Source of the DNA: Cryptomeria japonica
Taxonomy: Eukaryota > Streptophyta > Pinopsida > Cupressales > Cupressaceae
Length of the DNA stretch: 64,000 nucleotides
Direction of reading: 5' to 3'
Assembly (NCBI RefSeq): GCF_030272615.1
Contig: NC_081409.1
Coordinates: 209,171,190 to 209,235,189, forward strand
Made by a program: the position numbers and the translations under genes. Below the pieces are notes generated by a model. That model did not search any database. It was given only the letters and a program-made list of their open reading frames with translations, and was not told where the DNA came from. Positions 22,100 through 33,812 of this stretch are shown here, in pieces. How positions within the stretch are numbered: the first letter of the stretch is position 1; every line of letters begins with the position of its first letter.

Positions 22100-22975
22100 T
22101 GTTGGAATCCTAGTGTAGACACCTAAAATTGTCCTCTTTAATTAAATAAATTTTTTGTTTATTTAATTATTTTATCCTAGGTCTTCTATTAATTAAACAA
22201 ATTCTTATTTATTTAATTAATTCATGTATCGTCTTCTAAGCCTTTCCTCATTTAAATAATTTTTATTTATTTATTTAAATTATCTTTTCCCTAAATTAAA
22301 TAAATATTTTATTTATTTAATTGGTCCCACTTCCTCTATTAATTAAATAAATCTTTATTTATTTAATTAATTTGTTAGCTTTTTTCCTTCTGTGACAGAT
22401 GACATTTATCTCTTAATTTTCTTCTGGCTACCCCCTTCATATTTTATTATTTCTTCTACCTACCCTTTCATCGTAGCAGACCATTTATCTTTTCACCTCT
22501 TAATATTATCCCTCCATTTTCTAAAGCATCTTCTATATAAGAGGATTCTTTCATCCTTCTCAACCCTAAAGAGCATTCTAATCACCATTCTAGCACTTTA
22601 TGCAATCAAGCCTTCTTGCAATCAAGCAACCACAGTTCATTCTCTGTTGAGCTCTTGTGCACATATAAAATCTAAGAGCAAATATATATCAAGCAAGATC
22701 AATGAAGATGGGAGAAAATAGAGATTGAAACCCTACTTGACATGTGTATGGTAATATTGTTTCATTTTATTGATTTACATGATCTTAGGTATCTTCATTG
22801 GTGTATGGTGAATGTTTCACTATAGGACTTGGATTGTTTGTTGATGGATCTTTAAGGTTTTTCAATTGTTTATCATCATCATCTTTCACCTCGCACACCC
22901 AACAATTGGAGCAGTGGTCAGTGAAAGTTGTCTTGAATGATTCATGCATATTAGAGCCAGTGAATAATTCCAACA
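22100..22975 (+). mobile_element. Probable solo LTR with AT-hairpin array
   Basis: The ends form an inverted terminal repeat TGTTGGAAT ... ATTCCAACA, and it interrupts the minus-strand ORF1. An alternative start is TGTAGACACC at 22,114. TATA box CTATATAA lies at 22,533-22,540, followed by CCTTCTCAACCCTAAAGAG. No TSD is resolved (AGTGG on the left, GGTCC on the right). The 5' quarter contains several AT-only inverted repeats (ATTAATTAAATAAA...TTTATTTAATTAAT type). No internal coding region. Confidence 0.6.
22135..22375. repeat. Tandem AT-rich inverted repeats within the LTR
   Basis: Five successive segments each read AATTAAATAAA-spacer-TTTATTTAATT, separated by short CT-rich spacers such as TCCTAGGTCTTC and GGTCCCACTTCC. 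Each could fold into a perfect or near-perfect hairpin of about 12-16 bp. Confidence 0.65.
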
Positions 22976-25235
22976 GGTCCTGATGTGGGCCTCTGGTCTC
23001 CCTCTTCTTTCTCTTCTACATCTCCTCTAATTTCTCCTCTACTTCCTTTGATATCTCCTATGCACTCTTGGCCGGAGTTGATGAGGGTAGAGCCTCTGTT
23101 GGATGCTCTTGTTGTGAAAGGGATGTGATGGGGAGGGGTTCTCAAAGAGTCTCTCACGTTGCTCAATAGGAATTTGAGTGATAATTTAGTGGGATCCTTT
23201 CACTCTTCACTAGTCATTTAACAAAACAAAACACTCAAACTCTCTAGGAGTGCTCCCTATCAAATTGTGCTCAATAGTTGTTCACGCATGGTTGAGATTA
23301 ACAAGGGTAAATCCAACCTCTAAGCTATGCAATCCTCTAACATGTACTTGAAGGGATGGTAAAAGGTTGTTATAAATGTGTTTCCATGCCATTCATCTGG
23401 TTCTTCAATTATCTTTCCTTCATTTCTTCATCGTTCCCTCTTTCTCCTATTTTTTAGGCCTAGTAGCCCTGGAGCCCCAATTAGTCCTACCTTACCAGTT
23501 TTTGGGGAATTATTCAAAAATCACTCAAAGAACATGCCAACCTCTTTTGTGGTCTGAGAACCCTTTTGGATGAACTTTTGAATCCATCAGGTGAGATAGT
23601 TAGGTCTGTATGTACTAGTACGAAACCCAAAAATGACATTTATAGAGGGTTTTGGGACTTTGCAGTCTTCTCAAAAGGGTTTTTTGTCTTCTCTACTCTG
23701 TCACACCTCCAACCTTTCACATAGGCTCTTCCACACATTACTTTGTCATTCCAAACACTTGGCATATTCACAACTAGTAATCCCTACAAACATATGCACA
23801 TTTCAATCATTTTCCTAACTGGGCTATGACTAAGCTCGCCTAGGAAATGATGGCAAATTGTTTTTCAATAACTTCCAGGCCAATAAAAAACTTATTTACA
23901 CTTTACAAGGGTTCCATGGATCGATTCCCAAGGGTTATTGAGCAAAACTCAAGGGATTTCAAGTTGGAACCATAATTGGGCTCTTAAACCCTTGCTCAAG
24001 CCAAGAGAAATGTAAAATAAAAAACACACTTCAAACCTGCACTAGAAAAAATTACAAACACCTTCTAAGCACTTCAATGTCATGTAATAATCAATCATGA
24101 AAGAGCATTAGTAGATTCAATCCATTATGTACGGACTGCTGCTCAAAAATCGAGAAAATGCAAGGTAAAATCTGGAAAATGTCTTCACAATCTATTCAAA
24201 CTTTCTCAAGACTTTTGCCAACCCATTTATAAACCTTCTTAGAGAATTTTATATGCCATATGGATACTAACCAACTCTTCATCAGTTGCCTAACCACTGA
24301 TGTGCTCAAAAATGCAAAAAGTTGCTCAAAAGTTGCAAAATGTTGTCGAGCAACAATGACAACTTTTGCCAAAATGTGCATTTTTACATTTTATGCATTG
24401 ATACTCATCCTAAACCTCCTAGTATGGTTGTATAACATTAAAATGACATTCCTAAATTCCTAATGAGGCTTTCCAAGATATTTTACATCAAAATGCAAAT
24501 TTATGCCATTTTAGGCTTACAAGGGCTCACAGGCCAAATTTGAGCAAACAAATAACTTAGTTGACAATCATTCTTCCAATGCATATCCAACACACATGTG
24601 GACCACTAAGTAGTCCATTATTCACAAACCTAATCCAAAATAAGGACTATCACACCAAAATCTAGAAAATGCACTAAAAATTAGGTGCTCCTGCACCAAG
24701 ATGGATTCTCTGCAATAGGGGACATTTGTCCTGCAGTAGGGGCTTTTTGTGATGATGCAACAACTGCAGGTGTGGCCTTCTTGATAGGAACCTGCTCCTC
24801 TTACAGGTTTTGGGATTCCCCATGATGATTTTCAGCAGATTGAGGGGTTTGTGCAGAGGATTTTGTAGTTGATTTTCTAGGGGTGACATTCCTTCTCTTT
24901 AGGGCTGTCTTTTTGGCTTTGGGAGGAGTACATGGCTCATTATATTTTTCACTTTCATAAGAAACTACAACTATATTCTTTGGCGCCCTCTTCCATTTTG
25001 GTTTTGTGGGCTCCTTTGGAGGGGGTACATTTGTTTCAGTGCTTGGGGAGGCATGCAGGGGATTTCTATGGGCAGATGAGCTTGGTTCAACTATTGGTTT
25101 GTCCGCAATTGCATGGACAGGTGGGACAACATAGAGTGGGATATAATTGGTTATTTTTGGCTGAGCAAATATTTCTCCCACTTCGGGAGTTTTTTCAATG
25201 GTGGGAGTGGTAGAATCCTAAATGGGAGAGTCCAT
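22976..25235 (-). pseudogene. ORF1 of the giant element, N-terminal part
   Basis: The likely start ATG is at 25,235; a TAG follows five codons later. Downstream, 25,181-24,801 is open and encodes a Pro/Lys/Ser-rich, basic, probably disordered region (KPKWKRAPKN, PPKAKKTALKRR). Middle stretches (24,381-24,196, 23,166-22,976) are protein-like but separated by stops, and 23,570-24,190 is hard to read in any one frame. No known domain seen. A gene-like promoter motif lies upstream. Total ORF1-side sequence, with insertions removed, is about 5.4 kb, so the ancestral protein could have exceeded 1,500 residues. Confidence 0.45.
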
Positions 25236-25352
25236 TTCTTTGCTCTAAACTAATAAAGCTTCAAAATTTAAACAACAGATAAACCCTCCTCTCACTCCTA
25301 GGAAAAGACTTCACAAATTTTTCACTAAACCCTCTCAAACACTTTCAATTTT

Positions 25353-25362
25353 CCTATTTAAA
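25353..25362 (-). promoter_or_regulatory. TATA-like motif upstream of ORF1
   Basis: TTTAAATAGG on the minus strand, about 118 bp before the ORF1 ATG. It is only suggestive: in Ogre elements transcription starts in the LTR, so this could be coincidence in AT-rich leader sequence. Confidence 0.25.
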
Positions 25363-25547
25363 ACACAAAGCGAGAGATTAGACTTCTAGTTTTCTACGTG
25401 GATGACTCAGACCATGCTTTGACACCCTTGACTGCTGACATGACATCCCTTAGTTTTTTTCTTCCTCACCTTTGAAATTTCAATGATTTCTAAAGTTACA
25501 ATTTTAATTGAATCATTTTGTCTTTCATGGATCATGTAGCCTAATGG

Positions 25548-27400
25548 GATAGTGAGGCCCTTTCATCTCCTTGTCAATTGTTATCCCACAAGACTCTCAT
25601 CCTGTCATTCTTCATCCTACGGGATAGCAGGATCTCACTATATCCTCCTGTCGTTGCTACCTCATGGGGTTCCTTTACAATCAATTTTTGCCCTGTAGGA
25701 TAGCGGGAGCCATTACCTCTTTGTTCTTTTTTATCCCACACAATGGTTATACTCCTTGCATCCGTCTCATGGGATTGCGGGGAAGACACCATGCACATGC
25801 CCTGCTGACCCGCATCCATCTTTATTAGCTACCTTTACCCATGCAGGATAACTTTATCCTTATGCCTTAACTGTTTCCTGATGTCCCACGAGATTCACCT
25901 TCGTAGTGCATCTCTTCATTAATATTAGGTTGTTCTTTGTTCATATCTTCCTTCATGTGGGGTGGTGGGGACCACCTTCTTCTTTACTCTCGCTAGCCTG
26001 TAGTTAAAATATTCCTTTTCTATTATCTTGCAGGTTGGCAGTGTCTCCATTCTACACTTGTCCCGCTATCCTGCTTTGTGATTCACTTGATCTTTTGGTC
26101 AGGTGAGATATAATTTTCCTCATCCTTCGAACATCTCCCATTGTCTCACAAGATCTCTCTTCTCTCATCCATCTCACCGAGTTTCTCGGTAGAAAGACCT
26201 TGATCTTGGGCTGTTCGGGACAACGGGGAAGGTTCTCTCCTCTATACCCACTAACCCATAGCATTTTTCATTCTATTCTTCTAGCATGCAAGGTAGTGGG
26301 GTAAATGATTTCCTTTTGCCCCCGCTAATGCATGGTGAAAACTTTGGTCTAATATACCCTTGTAGGGCAAGGTCTCTTTGCATTTCTGAGGTGCCTGCCA
26401 TCTCACACATAATGCTTGCCCCTTATCATTCCTGTCTTGCCACAAGCTATGGGGCCCATGTAATCCTTTAGTACTTGTGTCATCTCGCTAGCCCACAACA
26501 TACTTTTCTATTCCTCATATGGCCTACAGGGCAAGACTATTTTCAACTCCGCAACATGTTCCACTACCCTGCATGAGGCATTATATAGTCTTTTGATCAC
26601 TACGGGGTAAGGATACTGCATCCCACCATCCCACAAACTAAAACATGGCCACCAAAGAGAGGTGTGGGATAAGAAATATCCTATAAAAATTGACACCACG
26701 CCATCCTGCTATGCTTTCCATTTGCTAAGTTTTTAACGCTAAGCATTCGATTTGGTGAGTTCCTTTTGCACTGCGCAGGGTAGCGGGGACCAATAGATAC
26801 CTTAATCCTGTCAACCCACAAGACAATTTTACTCTTGGTTTATCACTGCAGGGCAAACAAATTCTTCAACCTAACGAGCCTTTTCTATCCCGCACCGTCT
26901 AAACAATTTCAAGATAAGGTCTATCGGGTGAGAATTTAGAGCTAGAAACTTTGACCCCGCTATCTCACACAGCTAGAACACACAAAGGTGATACCTAAGT
27001 GATATTTTAAGCATGTGCTCACTAATGAAGGGTGAGAGAGTCATAAGTTACAAAAGAGCTAGGACATTTGTAACACTGTGGGGACCTATACCCTAGGATT
27101 ATAACTTGATATTTTATGAAACCATCTGGCATAAAAAGGTAATTGACCAGACAAATTGAGACTAGGATACGGGGCCGGTAATATTACGACGTAGAACCCT
27201 TCTGTCGACAACATAAAATCCTATGACTTGCTGTGACCAATCAACAAAAAAATAAAACAAAGATGAGGATTTTTTAAAGGCAACACTTAAACCCTCCCAC
27301 CATGGTTGCAAAACCTTAAACCCAGGGGCTTCAAAAGACAAAAAAAGGGGACAAGTGACAACAAAATTTGACACTCCCAATAGTAGCTGTGCCTTGGGAT
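25548..27400 (-). repeat. 5' LTR of the giant Tat/Ogre-like element
   Basis: From 26,118 it is homologous to 860-2,130. The stretch 25,548-26,117 has the same composition (repeated CCTGC/CCCAC and GGGATAGnGGG words) and is taken as the rest of the LTR. The probable minus-strand start is TGTCAAATTTTG near 27,372. The leftward limit, where a PBS should lie, could not be fixed. ORFs here are chance ORFs. Confidence 0.55.
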
Positions 27401-28140
27401 TTACTAAGAGACATAGAAGATGCAGGGATGACTCCTAAGTATGAGGCTTACTTCTGGGCACATCAATTTCTATGACTCATAGAGTCAAGAGAGCTGGCAC
27501 CAAGACTAGATGGGGATGATGAGGGTGATGAGGATGGAGGTGGGAGATAGAAAATATGGAGAGGAGGAGAAAGGAGAATATTGAGAGGTAGAGGAGGGAG
27601 AGGAGGGGATGAGGAGGATCGATGAGAAGATAGATTCCAAGGAGAGAGGCCACAGGGCAGACCACCTAGGCCACTAAGAGGGAGAGGGGGACAACCAGTG
27701 CAGGCTGCACCACATGCACAAGAACAGGTATAGAGATAGGCAAAAATATAGGGACAAATATAGGATGCCCCTAGATAGGAGAGAGAGGAGGGTATGGTTG
27801 AGGTAGCAGGAGGAGGAGGAGGAGGATGAGCTCATCATGCCAAGAGATCTCACACAAGGCCAGACTGACGAGATCGATGATATCAAGAGGGAGGTGACTC
27901 AGTTAAGGAGGGAGCTACGAGAGGCCCGGGATGAGAGAGATAAGGCCATTGAGTGGTATACAACCATTGAGGAGACTATCAAGGTGGCGAGGGCTAGACA
28001 ACAAGGGGACACTTCCTCAAGATATTCCTGTTACATTAGTGCTGGAGAGGAGTTTGGTTATTGGCAGAGCCTATATGAGGCAATTGTGCAACCTCATCTC
28101 AAGGTTGGGAGTTACAGATGGGCATCCTGATGCACTACTA
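27385..28140 (+). pseudogene. Plus-strand coding remnant with coiled coil (possible antisense ORF of the second Tat element)
   Basis: A protein-like frame starts abruptly at the LTR boundary (VPWDLLRDIEDAGM segment), becomes Glu/Gly-rich and broken by stops at 27,480-27,830, then is open from 27,837 to 28,130. That last part has a clear coiled coil (DIKREVTQLRRELREARDERDKA, heptad leucines/valines) followed by YTTIEETIKVARARQQG. I do not recognise the family with certainty; Tat elements often carry an antisense ORF between pol and the 3' LTR, which fits the position and strand. The purine-rich middle looks like a degenerate disordered linker. Confidence 0.45.
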
Positions 28141-29077
28141 TAGGGTGGGACATGTAGAGGGCATCTAGTGGTGGGGTGAATGGGCCACCACCACTAGTAG
28201 CAGGGTGAGTAGGAGGAGGACATAGATAGGATCTAGGGGCTAGGCCTTCACGGGCTCAGATTCCATCAAGGCCTACTGGATCTGAGGGAGAAAGTTAATC
28301 ATAGCTCTTTTGGGTCCATTTTGTATCATTTTTGTATGATGGTGTAGACACCTTCAAGTGATTTTGTAGTCATATAATTTTTTGACATTATTGTATCCTG
28401 ACACATTATTTTTTGATATATATATGAGATGATCTATCCTGGTAGAAGTTATATGCATGTGTTCTTATGTGATGCATTTACTATGACGATTTTATGATTA
28501 TGATGTGATGTTTCTATATGCTTTAAAATGTGATGCAATATATATGAGATGCACGATTTTTTTTTATGTTCTTTTTATATGTTTATATTATGCACGATGA
28601 TGATGTAATGTTCTACTTATGATAATTGCAAATGTTATATAACTATGATGACATGTGATAAATGCAATATGATAAGGATGTTTGTATGATGTGATAACAA
28701 ATGGTGTGTGAAGTATGTGATATTATCTATATGATATACATGATGCAAAATAACATGTGGTGATGCAAATGAACACTATATGATATGAAAATATTTTATG
28801 TGTGTCATTATACTCAGTCATGTGATTCTGGGCTACAAGGACTCGAGACACGACAATGGAGGACAAAGTGGAAAAAGGGGGATGAAAGGTAGAAGATATC
28901 GAGGTTAATGAGTTTCTTGTGTTATTATCATCATTGAGCTTTATTATGGCAAATAGGTTATGACCATCTAGATATATGTTCTACCTAGATAGTTATTGTG
29001 CCCTTTGTATGGAGATCAAATATTCATAGACAAGGAATACCCTAGTTCACACTAGACTCACAACGTCCTCATATCCT
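28141..29077. other. Non-coding flank, ATG/GAT-rich
   Basis: No ORF or motif. From 28,400 to 28,800 the plus strand is dominated by TATGATG/GTGATG words. It is probably the 3' non-coding part of the second Tat element, because it is joined to 41,853 once the copia element is removed. Confidence 0.4.
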
Positions 29078-29082
29078 TGGAC

Positions 29083-30467
29083 TGTTGGGAGATTGTTGGA
29101 TATTGGCTGATATGTTGTCATTGATGTCAACATATGTGAAGTCAATATGTATTTCAGTATTGCAATAGGATTGGTTGAGTTGGTTGTGACTATATGTTGC
29201 AGATGAGTTGATGTGGTTTAATGGGTTGTGAGATACTTATCTCTAGCTGATTCAGTTGTAGTTTCAGAGGTATGCATGATGATTTGATCAAGTTATGAGA
29301 TTCGGTATCGTAGTCAGTATTTCAGTTGTTCAGTATTGACAGTTCTGGTGAATCTATATGTTGTGCTCTAGAATTGTAATATCTTTGGTTGTGGATGCAT
29401 GGGAGATATTTTGAACTTTAATTTGTGTCCTCAGTTCGAGTGGTTAATGATTTGGAAGTCCATAAGATAATCTTTTAGTTTAACAGTCAGTTATGTTGAT
29501 GTTACTGTGCTCTGGTAGAGAGATGATGATGATTTCTGTAATGCAAGATGTTGCAGTTGTTGCAGTGTGATTCATGTTTCCTATGGATGTTTCTAGATCG
29601 TGTGCTATGTGTATTGGTGGTTTGCATTGATTATTGTGTGTGTTATTAAATATTTCCTTGATCTAGTGATATTCTAGTTGTTATGTGATGTTTTCAGTGT
29701 TGTAGCGTGTTGCAGATGATTGAGGCATAATTCTTGGAGGTGTTTCATATTTGCAGTGGTTGTTTAGGTCCAGACTATGTCTTATCCAACATTGTTTTGG
29801 TCCGCATACATTATGGAAGCATGTGAGATTATATTTTTGTAATATGTAGTGTGTGGTGAGCCCACCTACATTACTAGGTTGATGATGTGTATAAACAAGC
29901 ATTGTAATCATATGTGTGAGGTATCTGCTAATGTGTGTGATTGATTTAGTGTGCGAACAAGTGCTTGATCCTTTGTAAGTGTGAATAAGTGTGTTGTAGA
30001 GCATATCAGACAGTGTGCTTAACCAAAACTGTACTTTGGCATGTTGAGATGCTATTTTATCAGTTCATGATTCTCCTGATGTAATTTGAATGCTTTTGTA
30101 AGTTAGTGTGAGTTCTTGTAAGGTAGTGAACCTTCCCTAAGGGTTGTAGCCCTTTTGGGTTTTTGTAATTGAGCAGCGAGCTCTAGGCAATGCGCCTAAA
30201 TGCATGTGCATTCCCCATTGTAATATTTCACTTACACCCAATAGGGTATTATCTCATTGTGGGTAGGTTCCCACCATAGTTTTTCCCTTAACTGGGTTTT
30301 CCATGTCCAAAATCTTGGTGTTATGTGTGTTATTGATGTGGTGTTGTTTTATACTTTAACTGTTCATTATCTGATTTTAGTTGCAATTTAAGCTACAGTA
30401 AAGTTTTGAATTTCTGGCGCAAACTAATTCACCCCCCACCTCTCAGTTTGCTGCATTGTTGCCAATA
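29083..30467 (+). repeat. 5' LTR of the outer copia element
   Basis: 1,385 bp. A TATA-like TGTATAAACAAG lies near 29,888. The 3' part carries the GAGCAGCGAGCTCTAGG and CCCACCATAGTTTTTCCC blocks shared with other copia LTRs here. It ends GCCAATA, followed after two bases by the PBS. Confidence 0.93.
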
Positions 30468-30469
30468 AG

Positions 30470-30481
30470 TGGTATCAGAGC
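30470..30481 (+). other. Primer binding site of the outer copia element
   Basis: TGGTATCAGAGC lies two bases after the LTR end, complementary to initiator-Met tRNA. Confidence 0.9.
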
Positions 30482-30523
30482 TAGATCCTCTGGAAGAAGC
30501 TTGACCACTCAAGGAGATCCGGG

Positions 30524-31420
30524 ATGACAACCTTTTCTTTTAAGAAGGATAGTCTAAGATTTGATGGAATGGTCTACACTCTCTGGAAGAGCTGACCTCC
30601 ATGCAAGTTCATTTGAGATGCATTGGAGAAGAGTATTGGAAGATCACTAAGAATTAGTATATTATTCCTCAGAATGGTACTACTACTCCAGATGAGATAA
30701 AAGAAGAAGAATATAATATTAGAGCTAAGGAAGCATTGTTGAGAGCCTTGACAGATTCTGAAGTGACTAATGTGATGGATCTTGAGACTGCTCATGAGAT
30801 TTGGGTAAAGTTGGAGACCTTGCATGAAGGTGACAGTCATGTGAAAGTTGCCAACTTGCAGAGATTGAAAGGAAAGTATGAGAACCTGGAGATGAGAATA
30901 TTACTTCTTTTATGCAGGAAGTGAATCAGATTGTGTGCAGAATTAGATGTGTCGGTGGAATTCTTAAAGAATCTAAGGTTGTTGCTAAAGTGTCGAGATC
31001 CTTGCCTCCTGCTTGAAAGTTACAAACATAAGGCTGCTGCTATAGATGAGATCTAGACTGTGACAAGAGATATGTTGGTTGGTAAACTTGCTGCTTTTGA
31101 GTTGAGTGAGTTTGGTGACGCTCTTCCAAAGACTGAATCTTCCTTTAAAGCTACTATTTTTGGGAAGCAGAGATATGATCCCGGAGGAAGTTTTACAAGA
31201 GTATCCAGATATGAGAAAGAAATGAAAGAGATGGAAGATTAAGAAAAATATCTTGATGATCTTGAAGCACTTATTGCCAGAAGACTGCCTAAAGGTGTCG
31301 ATAAGTATGAAGGGAAATTACCTCTTAAATGTTTTTAATGTAATAAGATAGGACATTTTGCATCAAGGTGTCCGAAAAGAGATAGGAATCCTAAGAAGCC
31401 ATATAAGCCCCATGAGCCTA
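30524..31420 (+). pseudogene. Gag of the outer copia element
   Basis: ATG at 30,524 opens a copia Gag start (LRFDGMVYTLWKS segment) that hits TGA almost at once. The frame then shifts to the open stretch 30,736-30,924 with the LETLHEG and LKGKYENL conserved capsid helices. Near 31,330-31,375 a CX2CX4HX4C zinc knuckle is visible with its third position replaced by a TAA stop. At least four lesions. Confidence 0.8.
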
Positions 31421-31455
31421 AATATCAGAAGAAGTGTTATTATGCCACTGATGAA

Positions 31456-31960
31456 GGTGTGACAGATGATGAGTCTGATAAAGGAAACTCTGGAGATGAA
31501 TTTGTGTTCATTGATATCAAGGAAGATAATTTGGTTACTATAGATTCTACAAGCTACATTAATGAAGAGAAAGCTCTAGCTATGAAATTTCAAGAGAAAG
31601 ATGAATGGGTTATTGACAGTGGGTTCTCTCATCATATGACAAGTGATAAGAGTAAGTTTGTGAATATGGAAAAGTATGATGGTGGTGTGGTAAGATTTGG
31701 TGATAGAAAAGCTTGTGTAATTTGTGCTAGAGGTTCTATTTCTCTTGATGGTAAGCATAACATTGATGATTCTCTATATGTTGAAGGTTTAAAGTATAAT
31801 ATTTTGAGTGTTGGTTAGATGGTTGATAAGGGATATGCTTTGCAATTCAAGAATGGGAAGTGTAAGATCTTGAGTAGCTCTAGAACTAAGATTGTATCAG
31901 GTACAAAGACTAAAGGTAATATCTTTCACTTGAATGCTGGTACTAAAAGTTGTTTGATTG
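31456..31960 (+). pseudogene. Protease of the outer copia element
   Basis: Open over 31,459-31,818. Active site DSGF at 31,615-31,626, where DSGA or DSGC is usual, followed by the SHHMT segment and a LDGKHNIDD loop. A TAG at 31,819 interrupts the ILSVG-Q consensus. The frame continues after it into the pre-integrase region. Confidence 0.8.
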
Positions 31961-32830
31961 CTCAGATTGATGAAAGTTGGTCATGGCATAGAAGGATGTG
32001 TCATGTGAATTTTGATTGCATGGTTAAGATAAGTTCTACTCAGGCAGTGAGAGATCTACCTTAGTTAATGAAGCCTTTTAATCCGGTATGTAAGGAATGT
32101 CAGTAAGGGAAACATACAAGAGTTACATATAAGAGTAAACAATATAATTCTAATGGATTGTTGGATCTTGTGCATACTAATCTGTGTGGTCCTTCTAAGG
32201 TGAGAAGCTTGTAGGGTGACATATATTTTATGTTGTTGATTGATGACTATTCAAGAATGATGTGGGTTACTTTCTTAAGGGAGAAATTTGAAGTGCTGGA
32301 GAAGTTCAAGATTTTACAAGCTATGGTTGAGACTGAGACTAGACTGAAGCTGAAGTGTCTGAGATCTAACAGAGGTGGAGAATTCACTTCTGGTGAATTT
32401 AATGCATACTATGAAGAGCATGGAATTAGGAGACATTTATCTTCTCCTAGAACACCACAACAAAATGGTGTTGTGGAGAGGAAGAATAGAACAATTCAAC
32501 GAGCTACTAGAACCATGATGATTGAAGAAAATGTGTCACATGTGTATTGGAGAGAAGTTGTGAGTACAACAGTATACACTCTTGTAAGACTCCTGATGAG
32601 TTATAGTTTGGTCATGATCCTATTGTTAGATATTTCAAAATTTTGGAAAGTAAATTTTACATTAAAAGAGATGAAGATCTTGGAAAATATGATGTTAGAT
32701 GTGATGAAGGAATTTCTCTTGGTTATTCCACTAGAAGTAAAGCTTACCGGTGTTCCAACAAAAGATTGAGAAAAAATGTTGAAAGTGCTAATGTGAAGGT
32801 TGATGAAGGAAATGAGAGACAAATCAGATC
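31961..32830 (+). pseudogene. Integrase of the outer copia element
   Basis: The zinc-binding region begins near 31,985 (WHRRMCH), with the later CKECQ pair. In the core the expected first Asp (D-L-C-G-P context) reads Asn (VHTNLCGP), and the second (S-D-x-G-G-E-F context) also reads Asn (SNRGGEF). The Glu in NGVVERKN is retained. In-frame stops occur at 32,062, 32,104 and 32,212. Two of three catalytic acids are therefore lost. Confidence 0.8.
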
Positions 32831-32939
32831 TTGTAGATATAATTTAGATGATGAAGATGTCAGTGCAGATAAAGGGAATCAAGTTCAGATTGATCCAAAA
32901 AAGACTAAGAATCAAGGAGAAGCTGCAAATACTAATGAA

Positions 32940-33812
32940 AGAGTTCAAGAGCCTGAAAATCAAGAAAATCCTAAAATACCCAGGTACATGAGATTAAATC
33001 ATTAAGAGAATCAAATTATTGGTGATAAGAATAAAGGTGTGATTACTAGAAGAAGACTTGCAGAAGAAATTTGTTTGATTTGTAAGATTGAGCCTAAATT
33101 TTTTGATGAAGCACGTAAAGATGAAAATAAGATTAAAGTTATGGAAGCATAACTTAATCAAATTGAGAAGAATGAGACATGGGAAATTGTTCCTATACCT
33201 AAGGATAGAAATGTGATTGGTACTAAATGGGTCTTTAGGAATAAGATGAATGAATAGGGTGAAGTTGTCAGAAACAAAGCTAGACTTGCTTGAAAGGGTT
33301 ACTCTCAAGAAGAAGGAATTGATTATGAGGAGACTTTTGCTCTGGTAGCTATAATTGAAGCTGTTAGACTATTTCTTGCATATGCTAGTCACACATATTT
33401 AAAGGTTTATCAGATGGATGTCAAATGTGCCTTTCTTAATGGTGAGTTGGAAGAAGAGGTCTACATTGAACAAATAGATGGATTTCAGTTGACAGATGAA
33501 AAGGACATGGTTTGCAGATTGAAGAAAGTATTGTATGGATTGAAACAAGCCCCTAGAGCCTAGTATGCTAGATTGGATAAGTATTTGATGAAGCTTAAAT
33601 TCAATAAAGGTACTACTGATAGTAATTTGTATTTCAAGATTGATCAAGATAACATTTTGATTGTTGAGGTCTTTGTTGATGATATCATTTTTGGAGGAAA
33701 TGATTGCTTGTGTAAGAAGTTTGCTAAAGATACGCAGAATGAATTTGAGATGTCTATGATTGGTGAGATAAAATTATTTCTGCGATTGCAAATTACTCAG
33801 TTGGATAAATAG
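32940..33812 (+). pseudogene. Reverse transcriptase of the outer copia element
   Basis: Copia RT motifs are in order: GTKWVFRNK near 33,220, [19 protein letters not shown] near 33,412, [10 protein letters not shown] near 33,532 and the catalytic FVDDIIFGG near 33,672. Five or more stops precede the last open stretch (33,573-33,812). The sequence breaks off at about 33,810 in the palm/thumb region, exactly where the second copia segment starts in the middle of gag. Confidence 0.85.

Larger units (their letters stand above)
860..27400 (-). mobile_element. Giant Tat/Ogre-like Ty3/gypsy retrotransposon
   Basis: Two similar sequences in the same orientation (860-2,130 and about 26,118-27,400) flank a minus-strand series: ORF1, gag, protease, archaeal-type RNase H, RT, RNase H, integrase. 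The integrase stop at 2,249 lies about 120 bp from the left repeat, as expected for a 3' LTR. An extra ORF upstream of gag is the known hallmark of the Ogre group of the Tat lineage. The span is 26.5 kb; removing the recognised insertions leaves about 17.7 kb. All ORFs carry stops and frameshifts, so the copy is dead. Exact LTR ends, PBS and TSD are not resolved because the left LTR is broken by a copia element and the right LTR boundary is diffuse. Confidence 0.7.

Noticed and set aside
29681-30004. 107-codon minus-strand ORF with a similar 110-codon ORF at 41,066-41,398
   Set aside because: Apparent conservation is only because both lie in the two LTRs of the same copia element.
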